In this document: piece by piece, positions 1 through 12,519 of the stretch
How positions within the stretch are numbered: position 1 is the stretch's first letter
Layout: each line of letters opens with the position of its first letter
NCBI GenBank assembly: GCA_029582155.1
Contig: CM055903.1
Coordinates: 42,733,769-42,797,768 of the forward strand
Origin: Panopea generosa
Lineage: Eukaryota > Mollusca > Bivalvia > Adapedonta > Hiatellidae
Direction: 5' to 3'
DNA: 64,000 nt
Position numbers and translations under genes: made by a program
Notes under the pieces: model-generated
Told to the model about the DNA's origin: nothing
Databases searched by the model: none
Seen by the model: the letters and a program-made list of their open reading frames with translations, nothing else

Positions 1-745
1 AACTTATTGACACATTCCAGTTACATTATTCCACGTATGTGATAACTAGACTTCTCTGTGAATAAAAGAAGCTTACATTCGTTACATTTTTCTCCAGCCC
101 AATAAGAGGAACAGCCTTTTTGACACATTCCCGTCACATTATTACACGTATGTTATAACAAGATTTCTCTGTGAATAAAAGAAGCTCACTTTTGTCGCAT
201 TTTTCTCCAGCCCAGCCAAAGAACAGCCTTCTTGACACATTCCAGTTACATTATTACACGTAATACAATGGTATAACTAAACTTCTGTGTGAATAAAAGA
301 AGCTCATTTTTCCCTAGCCCAGCCAGAAGAACAACCTTCTTGACACACTCCAGTTACATTATTACACGTATGTTATAACTACACTTCTCTGTGAATAAAT
401 AAAGTTTACCTTCGTCACTTTTTTCTCCAGCCCAGCCAGGAGAACATCCTTCTAGACACCTTCCGGTTACATTATTCCACGTCTGTTGTAACTAGACTTC
501 TCTGTGAATAAAAGAAGCTTACCTTCGCCACCTTTTTCTCCAGCCCAGCCAGAGAAACATCCTTCTTGACATATTCCAGTTACATTATTACACGTAATAC
601 TATGTTATAACTTGACTTCTCTGTGAATAAAAGAAGCTTACCTTCGTCACATTTTTCTCCAGTCCAGCCAGGAGAACATCCTTCTAGACACATTCCAGTT
701 ACATTATTACACGTCTGTTTACACTGGAAGCATCCATGCTGACAT
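1..745. repeat. Tandem repeat, unit about 112 bp, entering from the left edge
   Basis: The phrase gacacattccagttacatt and close variants recur at about 9, 121, 234, 343, 456, 568 and 686. Spacing is 109-118 bp. Each is followed by a stretch resembling cttctctgtgaataaaag. About 6.5 diverged units are visible and the array probably continues left of the window. No coding potential is seen. Confidence 0.9.
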
Positions 746-959
746 CGTTTTCCAAAGTAGTACTTCGGGCAATGTTATTCTTAAACATAAATTGCACAAT
801 CTAAACTACGAACTAAACATTTGAACTGGATGATATAACTGCAAAAGCATAAGAATTCTCGGGGGGGGGGGGCAGAAATAAAGGTGAATGAGTAACAGAA
901 ACTTTGATTAAATAGACGTTTAAATTTAATTTACGTGTTTTTGTTTAACTATTCATCAT

Positions 960-1105
960 AAGCATTCTCAGAAATACGTATTATGTTAAATCAAACATGT
1001 TTCACGTATTATGTTAAATCAAACATGTTTCACAGATAATGTTAAATCAAACATGTTTCACGTAATATGTTGAATCAAACATGTTTCACGGATTATGTTA
1101 AATCA
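960..1105. repeat. 28-bp tandem repeat, left part
   Basis: About five units of the type atgttaaatcaaacatgttt plus cacgtatt are present. Two more units in the same orientation lie at 2316-2380, on the far side of the inverted-repeat element at 1106-2315. One array has therefore been split by that element. Confidence 0.85.
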
Positions 1106-2315
1106 TATGGAAGGGTATCACCGCCATAACTTTTAGTCTGAAATCTGTCGTTTCTTTCTTCTTAGTTCTTTGTGGGAAATGAAAAATTTCACCTTTGTAA
1201 CTTTGCTATTTGTCTATCCGACTATATCCTATCATAATAAAAGTTACGTACGTCTTGTCTCTTTGTGTCAGATTAAACATTACTTGCTGTGTAAAATTTA
1301 TTTTTAGAATTTTATGTATGTTTCGATATGTGTTTCGGCTGCAGTCAGTCACGTATCTATTTTTATGCCAATGTTCTATCCCTTTGTAATGAGTGTAGGG
1401 AATGTTTTTGGACAGGGTATCAGACTGTTTCGACTGTGCTGACGCTGAACGTCATCATTGTAATAAATCACAACTTCCCTTTATAACGTTCAGTTACAGA
1501 CATGTCCCCTGTAAACAACCCAAGAAGTTGCGAATGGAAATATTTGCTGTAAACAATCATCAGAATTCGCGACTCTAAATACAGCCTTACTTTAAAGTAC
1601 CACTGTTTACCACTTTTTGCCCCCTGAAGTTGGGTACCCCCACTTTCAGCATAAAAAAAAATAAATTTCACCAATTTTACTTTTCATACAGTTTCCTTAA
1701 TAAAATGAATTTCGTCTGTCACAGAAACATATTTTTTTTATTGACACAAACATAATATATATTTTATTGTGATCATGTGACAGTTTGACATTTTCATCCA
1801 ACCAGAAATAAGCTTTCTATAAAAGTATATGCTCTGAACATCCCCTATACTTTTTTCAGCCGATCAGAGAGATCCTTTTAATGGTGGTAGCTGACCATAT
1901 GTTCCATATGACTAACGATGAAAACAAAGCAACACCGATTCTACTAGGGACCAGTCGTTATTCTTTTATATATTTTTAGCGGCACCTGTCGTCATAATTG
2001 ACAATGCAAACTGTGTATTTTGCATTGTTACATATGCCTAAGTGCATTGTACAACATGCTTACTGCATAGTTAAACGTTTGCACAATTCGAATCCTTTTG
2101 AAACACGTGATTATGCTGAACTCGTTATATTATGACAGGAAGTATGTAACTTTTACAATGATAGGATATAGTAGGATAGACAAATTGCAAAGTTACAAAG
2201 ATGAAATGTTTCATTTCCCACAAAGAACTAAGAAGAAAGAAACATTTACACCCATTGCACAAAGAACAAACGACAAATTTCAGACTAAGGGTTATGGCGG
2301 TGATACCCTTCCATA
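1106..2315. mobile_element. Non-autonomous DNA transposon with long terminal inverted repeats and TA target
   Basis: The left end TATGGAAGGGTATCACCGCC (1106 on) is the reverse complement of the right end GGCGGTGATACCCTTCCATA (ending 2315). Complementarity continues with a few indels for about 155-175 bp: 1108-1262 pairs with 2137-2313. The terminal TA on each side could be a target duplication, as in Tc1/mariner-like elements. The interior has no recognisable transposase, so this looks like a MITE-scale derivative. The short ORFs inside are just the TIR arms read through. Confidence 0.8.
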
Positions 2316-2380
2316 AAAGCAAACATTTTTCACAGATTATGTTAAAGTAAACATGTTTCACGTATTATGTTAAATCAATA
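2316..2380. repeat. 28-bp tandem repeat, right part
   Basis: Two to three units with the aaacatgtttcacgtattat core continue the array seen at 960-1105. Confidence 0.75.
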
Positions 2381-4352
2381 ACGGTATCACGATTAGGATT
2401 TACTGTTCCGTTAAAAATTGAAGTAATATTATTTCCTATTATTTCCTATAAAAATAGTCTTAGAATTCAATTTGCAATACAATACAGCATTGTCATTACA
2501 AGAGTGGTCCAGGTTACATAAAGGCTGTATAAATTGTCAGTTACATATGCAGTACAATATATTTCAGTCATCTTAACTGCTTTGCATCAATATTTTCTTG
2601 TAACAATTTGTCAAGAAACTCTTGTTCAAAAAAAGTTGAGAAGTGTTTAATAATTAACATATATATTTGTTTTTTTTTTCATTTTTGATATCGATTTGAT
2701 TGCTGAATTACGAAATCCGAAAACTTTGAAAGTAAAATAATGAATGAATGAATGGTGTTTTACGGCACGTCGACACATAAATAGGTCATTTTGTGCGCGC
2801 ATAAATTGAAATAAAATTTGATATTCATAGTATAATGTTTCATTATGAAATTTTTTATTAACATGTTTTGAATATCATTGAATGGAAAGGTAAGTCTTTG
2901 AATGTTGGACGGTAACGAAGCAAAAAATAATGAATAAATTAGGATGTATTCTAAGGTCTATTGGATGAAAGGAACAGCGCAGGCGCGTGATTATCCTACG
3001 GAAGTTACCATGAAAAGAAGAAAACGCGTATTCAAAACAAAAGACTTAATGAATTGACATGCTTTTAACTAATAAGAATTTGTCAAAATTTGGTATATAC
3101 ACATTTGAATAGAAAAGCACTTTAAGAATGAAAGAGTATATACCATGTGCAATTATTAGCATATAAAATGAATTGCACTTTATTTTAATGTTTTGAAGTA
3201 CGAACATATCATCTGAAATTATGTTAAAAATTGTATGTTAAAATACATGTTTTTATAGAAATATAAAGGCTCGCCAAATCTAACAAATTACTCAAAAGAC
3301 GCATTGATTTTACAGTCTGAAACGCTGTATATTTAATAAAGGGTTGTCTACAGAATGACTCGTAACAAAATTTAAGCTGTTTGTTATCTGTGGCCATATG
3401 TTAAAATGTTCCATCCGACATGCTTCACAATATATTTTGATTGTTTGATAAGTTACATGTATGAAATATAAGTAAAAGTGAAATTAGACTAATAAAAAGT
3501 ATTCCTGTTACGTATATTCATTTTGGTGGTGACCTGGACTGCAAAGCTTGATCACGCGGACATAAACGGTGTTATACGATTGACATTATGTCCAACTGAT
3601 TATAGTTTCTATTTTTTTTATATATTTTATTCAATAATTTTGAATGTACATATTAAATATATGTCCCACTACACAGTTACGCCCCTTTTTTCAGGGTAAC
3701 ATGATTCTTACGCTGATAAAAGGGCCTTTATAAGTTGGTTTTGAATTTTTTCAAAATTGTTCAATAAGACATCGCTGGTGTTAAAAAAGTGAATTTTTAT
3801 ACGATTTCAACATGTATTTATGAGCATTTGAGGATTTCTTTTTTTAAAAAATCTCTAGGTGTCTCTGCATCCTCTTTAAAAAATACAACCTTGTCAACCT
3901 ACCAGTAATTGTGCATTTTTATGTAGGTATACATTCCTGCTATAAAAATTTATATGTGGAATTTTTTTTTTACCACGGAAATCCTAAACCTTATTTTATA
4001 TAGAACAAAAAACAAAATTCAACTGTGTAGTGAGATCTTATACAGAACATAACGTAATTATACATTGTTACATATGTAATATATAGGCTGCGCATAAGAA
4101 ATATGATTTACATAGCAGGAATGTTTTTAGTTTAACTACATTGGATAACCATACGTATCGTACAGTATTTCCTTTAGTTATGTTATTTATAAGTTACCTT
4201 GAACTACATTCCGCCTTGCTTTTATATTATTAGATTTTTCCAAGTGGTACATAAATGTTGAAAACAAATTTAATATTTCTATAACTTTTTACTTTTTCAT
4301 TAAACACTGAATTTATATGAATAAATATTGTTTGTATGATTACCGTGATTAC
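2381..4352. other. AT-rich sequence with no supported gene
   Basis: No ORF with recognisable similarity, no tandem array and no clear TIR pair was seen. The stretch is very AT-rich. It could be intergenic or intronic relative to the kringle-like exon that follows on the minus strand. Confidence 0.6.
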
Positions 4353-4479
4353 TATAAGGACATTGCTCAATATCGCAGTCATCGATATCGATAACACCTC
4401 GCCCCTTGTCAACAATGCAATACGTTGTGTTGTATCCAATATAATAATTGCGGCAGTAGTTATGATCTTTTCCTGTTGG
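4353..4479 (-). CDS. Kringle-domain exon (second half of a kringle), single exon of an unidentified gene or pseudogene
   Basis: Reading the minus strand from an acceptor (ttattattatag, exon starts 4479) to a donor (ata|gtaatc, exon ends 4353) gives 42 codons plus one base with no stop. It contains HNYCRN, a later Cys, and DDCDIEQC. These match the second-half kringle pattern (NYCRNPD, PWCYT, YCDIxxC) in order and approximate spacing. Kringles are commonly split by an intron just before the NYCRN block, which fits this acceptor, and the phase-1 end fits the usual phase at a kringle's outer edge. The PWCY tryptophan is replaced (TTYCI here), so it is divergent. I could not find the first-half exon on the minus strand nearby. 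It may belong to a gene with distant exons, or be an orphan copy. The longer minus-strand ORF covering this region is in another frame and is not supported. Confidence 0.5.
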
Positions 4480-5717
4480 CTATAATAATAATTCATAATC
4501 AAATAAACTGAAAACTGATAGATATGAACAACACTACACATTCTGGGTTCAGTATCTGTTTTTATTATTTTGAGCCCAAACAAGTTTACATGGGTCACAG
4601 TAAAACAGGACAGGTAGGACAGGTGGGACAACAGGTAGCATTTTCGCACTATATTACCGACCATCAGTATGGCAAATGACAGTCAATATATTGCAAATAC
4701 AATACACTCTTTGTTTAATATCGAGTTTTTTTTTATATATATCGATGGCAATTTAAGAAACCAGATCGTATTATGTATAGTTATAGTTTTATGAGAATCT
4801 ATATGTACATAACTTTCATTTAGAAGAAAGGTGTATTCAAGTGGTTTAATAAATTAAGATATCAAAAGCCTAGACTGGAGTTATTTTATATATTAGTTTT
4901 AAACGTAATTGCTTAACGTCGATTCTGAAACAAGTTCTGACAACTTGAGCAAATCACGTTCGAAGTCTTCCTGGGTAGAACCATTACTACATGTGTTTGT
5001 AAACATCTTATATTTGGATACTGTGTCTACACATTTAATGTTTAGTTAAAATTTACTAATATTGGCGTATGTCCCTTTAACTAGATGGGATATATACGCC
5101 AAATATGGAATCATCTAGACGACTACGGTTTGTTACGGTGAGTTCGAAAACGCCCTTTTGTCAAGAAAATCATTGTACTTTATATAAATATTGAAATGAG
5201 GTTTTTAATGCAAAATAACGTATAAAACTACAATTCATAGTTGAAATATGATTGATCTAGATTTTCAAATCCACCATAAACGTGACGAATATTAAATAAT
5301 ATTTTAACGGATTTGCTGAAGGGAATTATTATATAATCTTTAAATAAATATATTCTGATTGGCCAGAATGATTCCTCATTGAACAAAATACTGTATGATA
5401 TTGAACAGATTTTACTTTGGTTTTGCAAAACTGTGCATAAAATTACGATACACGGTTATTAAAAATGGCTGCTGGATATTTCAAGTGTAAGCCGAATGCA
5501 ACGATGAAAACTAAGATATTCCGAATGCGGCGTTGTTTTAAAATTGCTATCAACAAGAGATTTGCGTCCGATTTGAGCAAAATTATCGATAATAAAGATG
5601 CCGATACGTCAAAAATGGCAACTGTTCCATCAATACATATATGTCGTCAGTATTAACAAGAAAAACACAAACACTCAAATAATTAGTTTAAATATAAAGA
5701 TAACAACTATTTATCAA
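4480..5717. other. AT-rich stretch with no supported gene
   Basis: Searched for a companion first-half kringle exon (a Cys-Gln-x-Trp pattern) on the minus strand without success. A 63-codon plus-strand ORF at 5465-5656 is basic but resembles nothing I know. Confidence 0.5.
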
Positions 5718-5795
5718 GAAGTGTCTGTGGCATAGTGGTGATATGCAATATTTTGTTTTTTCCGCCATGGTTCGAATCCCACCAGAGGAATTTTA
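5718..5795 (+). repeat. tRNA-derived SINE-like element
   Basis: A box-A-like TGGCATAGTGG is followed about 40 bp later by the box-B-like GGTTCGAATCCC. It does not fold as a convincing tRNA cloverleaf and is followed by a T-rich tail, so a SINE remnant is more likely than a tRNA gene. Confidence 0.6.
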
Positions 5796-5924
5796 TTTTC
5801 AATTTATTTTTTTATGTTGATGTTATTTAATTTCTTTATTGAAATAGGGTCTACTATTGTTACATAAAATGTAAAATGTTAATTTGGTGACCTTCGTCAT
5901 TTCCCGTACGAAAACGCTAGACAA

Positions 5925-6166
5925 GGGGTGATATTCACCAACATTTTTAAGAATATTCTTAAAACTCATGAATCAATTTTGAAAAACACAATGAGAGTCA
6001 TTTTTAGACCAAAATGTGCAAGCATGTAAGGTCACCTGATATATAATCAAATACACTCTCACAATTATTTTATCTGGCATGGTAAACTAGATATCTAGAT
6101 TTGAAATTTGGATTTTCAAGCTCAAGGCTATGAATATTCTCATGAATGATTGGTGAATACGGCACC
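5925..6166 (+). mobile_element. MITE copy 1 (ends ggggtgatattcacca / tggtgaatacggcacc)
   Basis: The terminal inverted repeats pair GGGGTGATATTCACCAA with TTGGTGAATACGGCACC. Subterminal stretches (aagaatattctta; gaaatttggattttcaagct) recur in inverted order in the element at 8269-8521. There is no ORF. The length of about 242 bp is typical of a MITE. Confidence 0.8.
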
Positions 6167-6215
6167 AGATCTAGTAAAGTAAACAAACGCATTTATTTTT
6201 ATTTTATATAATAAA

Positions 6216-6325
6216 ACAGTTATGGATATTTCACCTGTGCAATATGATGTGCTATGCACCAGACAAACGAAAACAGTTCTGGTGCATAACACATCATATT
6301 GCACAGGTGAAAAGTCCATAATTGT
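6216..6325. repeat. Near-perfect hairpin (foldback element)
   Basis: The 48-bp left arm (6216-6263, containing CACCTGTGCAATATGATGTG) and the right arm (6278-6325) are reverse complements with about 4 mismatches. They are separated by a 14-nt loop. The arms would form a long stem in single-stranded DNA or RNA. A very short foldback transposon or a snap-back duplication would explain it. Confidence 0.85.
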
Positions 6326-6814
6326 ATAATGTAATGTCACCTCAAAAGCTAGTTAGCCGCACTGTTATACAACGTCCACCTCGCCATAGAGGTTGCTTCT
6401 AAGATAAATCAAAGTCTTCAATATGTAAGAAATGTGACTGTGGCTGTGGCATAATCCTGTTTTGCACAACCTAAAATTTTGTTCTGACATCCTAACATAC
6501 TGTCCATTGAAAATAAACGTTTTGTATATTGCAACACGCACCCTGTATGCAATCAATACGCTGATAAAGTTGGGATAAAACTGCCAATGGGTAAGTCACG
6601 GAGTATCGTATAAAATATTTTACTAACACCATATCATACCGTGTACTTTGCGGCTAGTTCTGGATGGTCACTCTATCGTAGACACGTGTACCCGTTAATC
6701 AATGTTGATTTAATTCCACTGTAAAGTCCACCGTCCCCAATTTGGCACTCTGTTTTGAGAAAACAAAATGTAACTTGTTGGGATATACAGATTGAAACAT
6801 ATTTAAATGCTGTA

Positions 6815-7600
6815 AAAATATTATTGTTGTTATTATTTATTATTGTTTATTATTTTTGTTTCTATTGCTATCATCATTAATATCATTGGTATCAACTACT
6901 ACTTATTATTAATATTAATATTATTATCATTTATATCATTATAATAATTATAAATATAATAGCTATTTTTATATTACTATTATTATTATTTTTAATAATA
7001 TCATTTTTATAATTATCAATATAATAGCTATTTTTATTATATTGTTATTATTAATATCATTTTTATAATGAAATATAATAGCTATTTTTATTATATTATT
7101 ATTACATCACTATTATCATTAATATAAATATCACAATTATACTTGTCACTATTATAATCATCATATTATCATTAATATAAATATCATATTTTTACTTATT
7201 ACTATTATTATCATCATTATTATCATTAATATAAATATCAAAATTATACTTATAACTTTACTTATCATCATAAAAAATATCATAGTTATACTTATAACTA
7301 TTATTATCATCATTATTATCATTAATATAAATATCATAGTTGTACTTATAACTATTATTACATCTTTATTATCATTTATATAAATATCATAGTTATACTT
7401 ATAACTTTTATTATCATCATTATTATCATTAATATAAATATCATAGTTATACTTATAACTATTATTATCATCATCATATCATTGATATAAATATCATAGT
7501 TATACTTATAACTATTATTATCATCACCATTATCATTAATATCAATATCATAATTATACTTATAACTATTATTATCATCATTATTATAAAATTTTATTAT
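6815..7600. repeat. AT-rich minisatellite, unit about 51 bp
   Basis: The core attaatataaatatcatag plus ttatacttataactattatt recurs about nine times between 7130 and 7590. It is preceded by simpler and more diverged ATT-rich sequence from 6815. Minus-strand ORFs here (runs of Asn, Asp, Ile, Tyr) are products of the repeat. Confidence 0.85.
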
Positions 7601-8268
7601 CGTTGTTATTATTTGCAATTTTTGAAAGACTTGTAAATTATTATTGATAGAATGTTGTCCAGAATATATGAATGTGGTGTTACACATGTTATTTATTTAC
7701 GAATGACTTAAAACGAGAAAAAATACAACGCATTGTGACTTTGAGAGAGCCCAAGTTTGAACGCAGAACATAGCGAAATCTCATTATCATTACATTCAAC
7801 TTCGATAAAACTTTGGGATGCATCTAAAATTTATAACTTTGGAAAGTGGAAATTCCGATATAAAAGAGACAATGAAAGCAATGTGTTTTTATATCCGAAT
7901 GTTTTATTGATTTGAAGCATTGCAAACTGCGATGGATATAATTTAAGACCATTTTTCAAGATGAAAATATTATGAACATTAACGCTCAAGTACATCATAT
8001 ACGAGGGCAAGGCATTTTGAATGATTTAATATACTCTAAGCCAAATAATTCTCGTACTATTTCATGGGCGTTTACATATAGTCACTAGATGCAATTACTA
8101 TAATTCTCTATGTAAGTCATTTCTAGTACATTGTATGTACCGTAAATATATTGTCAACAAAACGAATAAATATATGCATAAATTTCCATAATAAAGTATA
8201 AAGACGGTCAACAATCATAACTCAAATCGTTAAATGCAAATACTCCGGTTAATTCGAATTGAAATCCA

Positions 8269-8521
8269 GGGGTCGTATTCACCAACCATTCTTGAGAATA
8301 TTCTAATACTTGAGCTTGAAAATCCAAATTTCAACCTTAGAGATCTAGTTTACCGTGACAGGTAGGGTCATTGTGGGAGTTGTGTTGACTATGTATTAGG
8401 TGTCCCTATATGCTTGCAAATTAAGGTCTCAAAAACGAGTCTCTAAATGTGTGTTTTTTTTAAATCCATTCTAGAGTTAATTTCTAAGAATATTCCTAAG
8501 AATGTTGGTAAATACCTCCCC
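8269..8521 (-). mobile_element. MITE copy 2, same family as 5925-6166, opposite orientation
   Basis: It begins GGGGTCGTATTCACCAA and ends with a related inverted end (gttggtaaatacctcccc). The internal motif gagcttgaaaatccaaattt is the reverse complement of sequence near the right end of copy 1. The two copies therefore face opposite ways, 2.1 kb apart. Confidence 0.8.
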
Positions 8522-9039
8522 TTGTCTCGTTTTAAATTCTTATATATCTATAAAAATGTAGAATGATACTTTGCCTCCCAGATCAGAAAGGAACTGTGAG
8601 ACAACTTAATATAAAAATGTTCTGCTTGAAACCGACGATACCATTGCAAACAAGAATTATATTTTTGTTGATGATAATGGCATTTTTATGTATATAATGA
8701 AAGCTGTATGGACAATAAATAAGCATATGTTTGTATGGTGTTAAACGACACTTTCATCAATTTTCCAGCTATATTGCGACTGTTTCCACTTAAGACAGTA
8801 TTTTAGGCGCTGGTATATGACTTTCTGAAGATACTCGCTCACACAGACTTACCACCCTGTTATTACATATTGTGTATTGATATATCTGTTAACAAAGCGA
8901 GAGTGGGCCTGTTTGGTTACTATCCATCAAAAACGGTTTAAGCCGATAAGCAGTTTCGATTGGATTATTTGGCTTTCTGTTTTACTTATGCTGTAAGGTG
9001 ACGTCCACGAAAATCCAGGTCAAGCTTCATCTAATACAT

Positions 9040-11895
9040 CCGATATGAGTTCCGGCTCGTCCTCCACTATGCCTAACGGATCATTTGACCTCTCAGAACT
9101 TTTTTTAGCCATCTCTCATTTATTCATTATAATTTCTAAAGCTTTGCCCCAAAGATACACCAAATGTATGCTAATGTATGCTCTTTTGAATGATTGGCTT
9201 TCACGGAAACCTGGTTTAATAACAATACATCTACATCGGATCTTGCCTTTTCTAATTACCAAACACTTTTCCGTAAGGATCGCCTGACTAATAGATATAG
9301 CGGTGGTGTCCTAGTTTATGTTAAGGATACGGTCACTGCTCGCCGAGGGCAAGACTTAGAGGTAAACGTCATTAAATGTATATGCTTAGACATGAAAGTG
9401 AAACATAAACCTATTCTGTATGGCGTTTTCTACCGAATTCCATGGCAGATGTATTTAGGATTCCATAGCCGTAGCTGTCGATACTGAGATTAAAGACATA
9501 GGCACTATGGTTACTTGTGATTATAATCTTGACTGTCTCAAACCTGCATCCCGATTGAAAATTTGTATGCAAATCGGCATTTCCCAACTAATTTCAGAAC
9601 CAACCAATTTCACCGAGTCTTCACAGTCTATTATTGACATTTTTCTTGTGTCCTCCCTCAATCTATTATTCATTTGTGGTGTAGGTAAACCCTTTTTTAA
9701 GCAGAATATTCACTCCCATTGTCCAGTTTTTGTTGTACCAGATACCCTAAACTCAAACACAAACCATTCAAGCTCAAGCTTGATATTTATATGAAGTAAA
9801 TTTTGATCAGTTGCGTACCAATAATCTGTGTTTGACTGGGAATCTTGCTTTGATGCTGCTAAAATGGATCTTTATTCTTCTAGTATCACTGCAGCTTTAC
9901 TTTATTTGTATGATGAGCGCATTCCTAAAATAGCTGTAACAGAACGACCCAACATACAGCAGAGCATGCAAAACAAACAACGCAAATTATTAGAATACAG
10001 ACATTACCATGCAAACCAATAAAATAAGATTACACGTATGCAATGAAAAACACGCACACAACACTAAAGTGGACAACATAATAAAGCTTCATCTATAACA
10101 ACACCACTCGTCTAACTACTGGAAACTTCTTAATAATTTTAATAATCCCAATTCCTCTTAAACAAACATCCCAACACTTTTTCAAAACAACAACACATAC
10201 CAAACAAACACAAAAACAGAAGATATACTCAACACATACATTCATAGATGACACTAATACAGACCTCAAATACTTCCCATTAACGATCACGGCCCTAAAC
10301 TCACCAACATTAACATTTAACCTAAGGAAGTTACTGCCTCCCGAAAAATACTAAATCAGGGAAAGTCACAGGTCCCGATACCATCAATATCATAGTCCTC
10401 AGAGAACTTTCAAACGAACTATCTCTTCTTTTTAATCTGGCTTCGTTCCCAAGGACTGTACTCTCAATCAGCTTACATATATTTTTCATACCTTTTGCAA
10501 GACTCTTTGGGATGGTAAATAAGTTCGAGCTGTCTTTAGGGATATTTCTAAAGCATTCGACCGCGTGTGGCATAAATAACTGTTATCCAAACTTGAACAT
10601 AGTGGTATATTCCTCTCTTCTTCTTTAGTCAATGATTATTTAGCTGGCAGAACACAATGTGAAGTCCTTTCCGGGTCCTCATCCGACACGGTTACAATAT
10701 CGGCTGTCGTTCCTCAAGGCTCAATTCTTGGTACATTATTGTTTCTTGTTTACATCGACTTTATTGTTTCTGAAATTGGCACTACGATTCGCCTCTTTGC
10801 TGACGACACAATCTTCTATGTCATTGTCGATAACCATCAACGTGCTGCTCTCCGTCTCAATTAATGATTGGCTTTTAACCTGACAAGTCACTTTCAATAC
10901 TGCTCAAACTGAATATTTACTAATCCCTCGCAAACACGCCAAACCCCCACTATGCAGTCACGGAAAGTCGACACTGACAAACACATTTGAATGACTCACT
11001 CTGTAGCGATGGCACATGGCACAAACACATTGAAGACATCACCAAAAACGCTTGGACTCGAGTCAACATTCTGCACTCTATCCAATTTACTCTAGATAGT
11101 CAGTCACTCGAAGCCGTCTACATATCTTTCATAAGGCCTACACACAAATACTCTGACGTCGTTGTGGACAATATAACAAAAACTGAAGAAGAAGACCTCG
11201 AAAACTCAAAATGGAAGCAGTTAGAATCATAACGGGAGCAACAAGTCTGGTATCACTCAATAACTTATACAAAGAATCCGCTCTTGAACCCTTGAAGACC
11301 CGCAAACGTCAACACAATTTGGTCCACTTCAACAAAATGGTCATGAGTCCCTTAACCCGTTCCTACTTATCCAATTTGACCCCCGATACAGTAGGTGATG
11401 TTGCAAACTACGGCCCACATACATCTGACCACATTAGGAATGTTTTCTTCAATACCCTACACTTCTCTACATCTCTCCTTCCCTCCGCTATATCAGAATG
11501 GAACAAACTTCCTCCCGCCACCCGGTCTGCTGTTTCCACCTTGTCTTTCAAGCATGCTCTGAATTTTGATTAGAAAACTGTTCCAAATTTTCACTACGAT
11601 GGGAAATAAGATTTGGCAATTCAGCACGCACGGATACGGATGCATCTGTTTTTTCAAAATCATTGCAGAAAACCCTACCTGTGTCTGTGGAGAATTTCCG
11701 GATACTCATCACTATCTTTTCACATGTCGTTGATCTTCGCCAACAAACTCTACTCCATGATGTTCTTCGTCCTATTAATCGTCTAGACCTAAATACACTG
11801 CTGTTCGGCAACGGCACTCCCTCTAATGATGTCAATCGTCAAATATTTCACCATGTCCAAACACTAAGCGTTTCATTAATTGAGTTGAACTAGCT
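9040..11895 (+). mobile_element. Decayed CR1/Jockey-type non-LTR retrotransposon (LINE), nearly full length ORF2
   Basis: Frameshifted pieces occur in the right order. An AP-endonuclease segment (9194-9475) has TETW, then DRLTNRYSGGVLVYVK. The endonuclease C-terminal part (9507-9780) has CDYNLD and SEPTNFTESSQSIIDIF. Reverse transcriptase motifs (10,680-10,860) include VPQGSILG and FADDT (FADD at 10,796-10,807). The thumb/C-terminal segment (11,211-11,573) has VRIITGATSLVSLNNLYKES. A last fragment ends at 11,893. Multiple frameshifts and stops make it inactive. The C-terminal segment is clearly related to the LINE at 38,525-39,856 (VRIITGATSLVSL versus ARIVTGATKLVSL), so both belong to one lineage. 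The individual short ORFs are fragments of this single element, not genes. Confidence 0.85.
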
Positions 11896-11963
11896 ATCCT
11901 TTATTGCCATAAGAGTACCCGCAACACCTCAATATGCAAATTGTGATCACAACTCTCATTTCT

Positions 11964-12014
11964 TTCTACCTACCTATCTACCTACCTACTTCCTGCCTAG
12001 CTAGCTACTTACCT
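11964..12014. repeat. (CTAC)n-like microsatellite
   Basis: Short imperfect run of ctacctacctat-type units about 70 bp after the LINE remnant. It could be the simple-repeat tail that CR1/L2-type LINEs often carry, or independent. Confidence 0.6.
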
Positions 12015-12419
12015 ATTTTTTAAGGTAATTCAAGTAATGGTCAAGGCTAGTATACATAACTGTCAGTAGTTGAAGCGTCGTATACGCCGTAGGTTAACCT
12101 ATATACATACCCAATCAGCTGCAACTGGTTTCTCGACGATCAAGTTACTTGTACATATTTATTGCTTACAACCCGTTTGTGTAGTAATTATAGTGTTAAC
12201 TTTGCTAGAAATAGTTTTCTTCTCAACTATGTTGTTATGTCACGCTGTGTAATGAATATATGTATATGAAGTATGTTGATACCAAAGAAACATTGGAATA
12301 TCATGTCGCAGATACATGGTATTTTCATCAACAACGTCACATTATACTGTAACCGGACCAACAAAACCTAGATCTATCGTCTAAATGATGAGCGCAAAGC
12401 GAAGAATCTTCCAGTAGTT

Positions 12420-12515
12420 TTATTCAAGTCTTTGGTACGACCTGACCAGGGATCGAACCCACAACCTTCCGCATGCGAGTGGGATGCTCTATCTCTGGGC
12501 CACCGCTAAATACGT
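12420..12515 (-). repeat. tRNA-derived SINE head, minus strand
   Basis: On the minus strand a tRNA-like head reads gatagagcatcccactcgca, then GGGTTCGATCCC, then a body beginning with a form of ataccaaagact. The same head and body junction occur in plus orientation at 13,445-13,520 and 19,630-19,720. Confidence 0.75.
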
Positions 12516-12519
12516 GCTA

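Noticed and set aside
4230..4664. 144-codon minus-strand ORF
   Set aside because: It is in another frame from the kringle-like exon and resembles nothing. AT-rich DNA gives such ORFs by chance.
9045..11893. Several separate small genes
   Set aside because: The short ORFs read in order as endonuclease, RT and C-terminal pieces of a single broken LINE.
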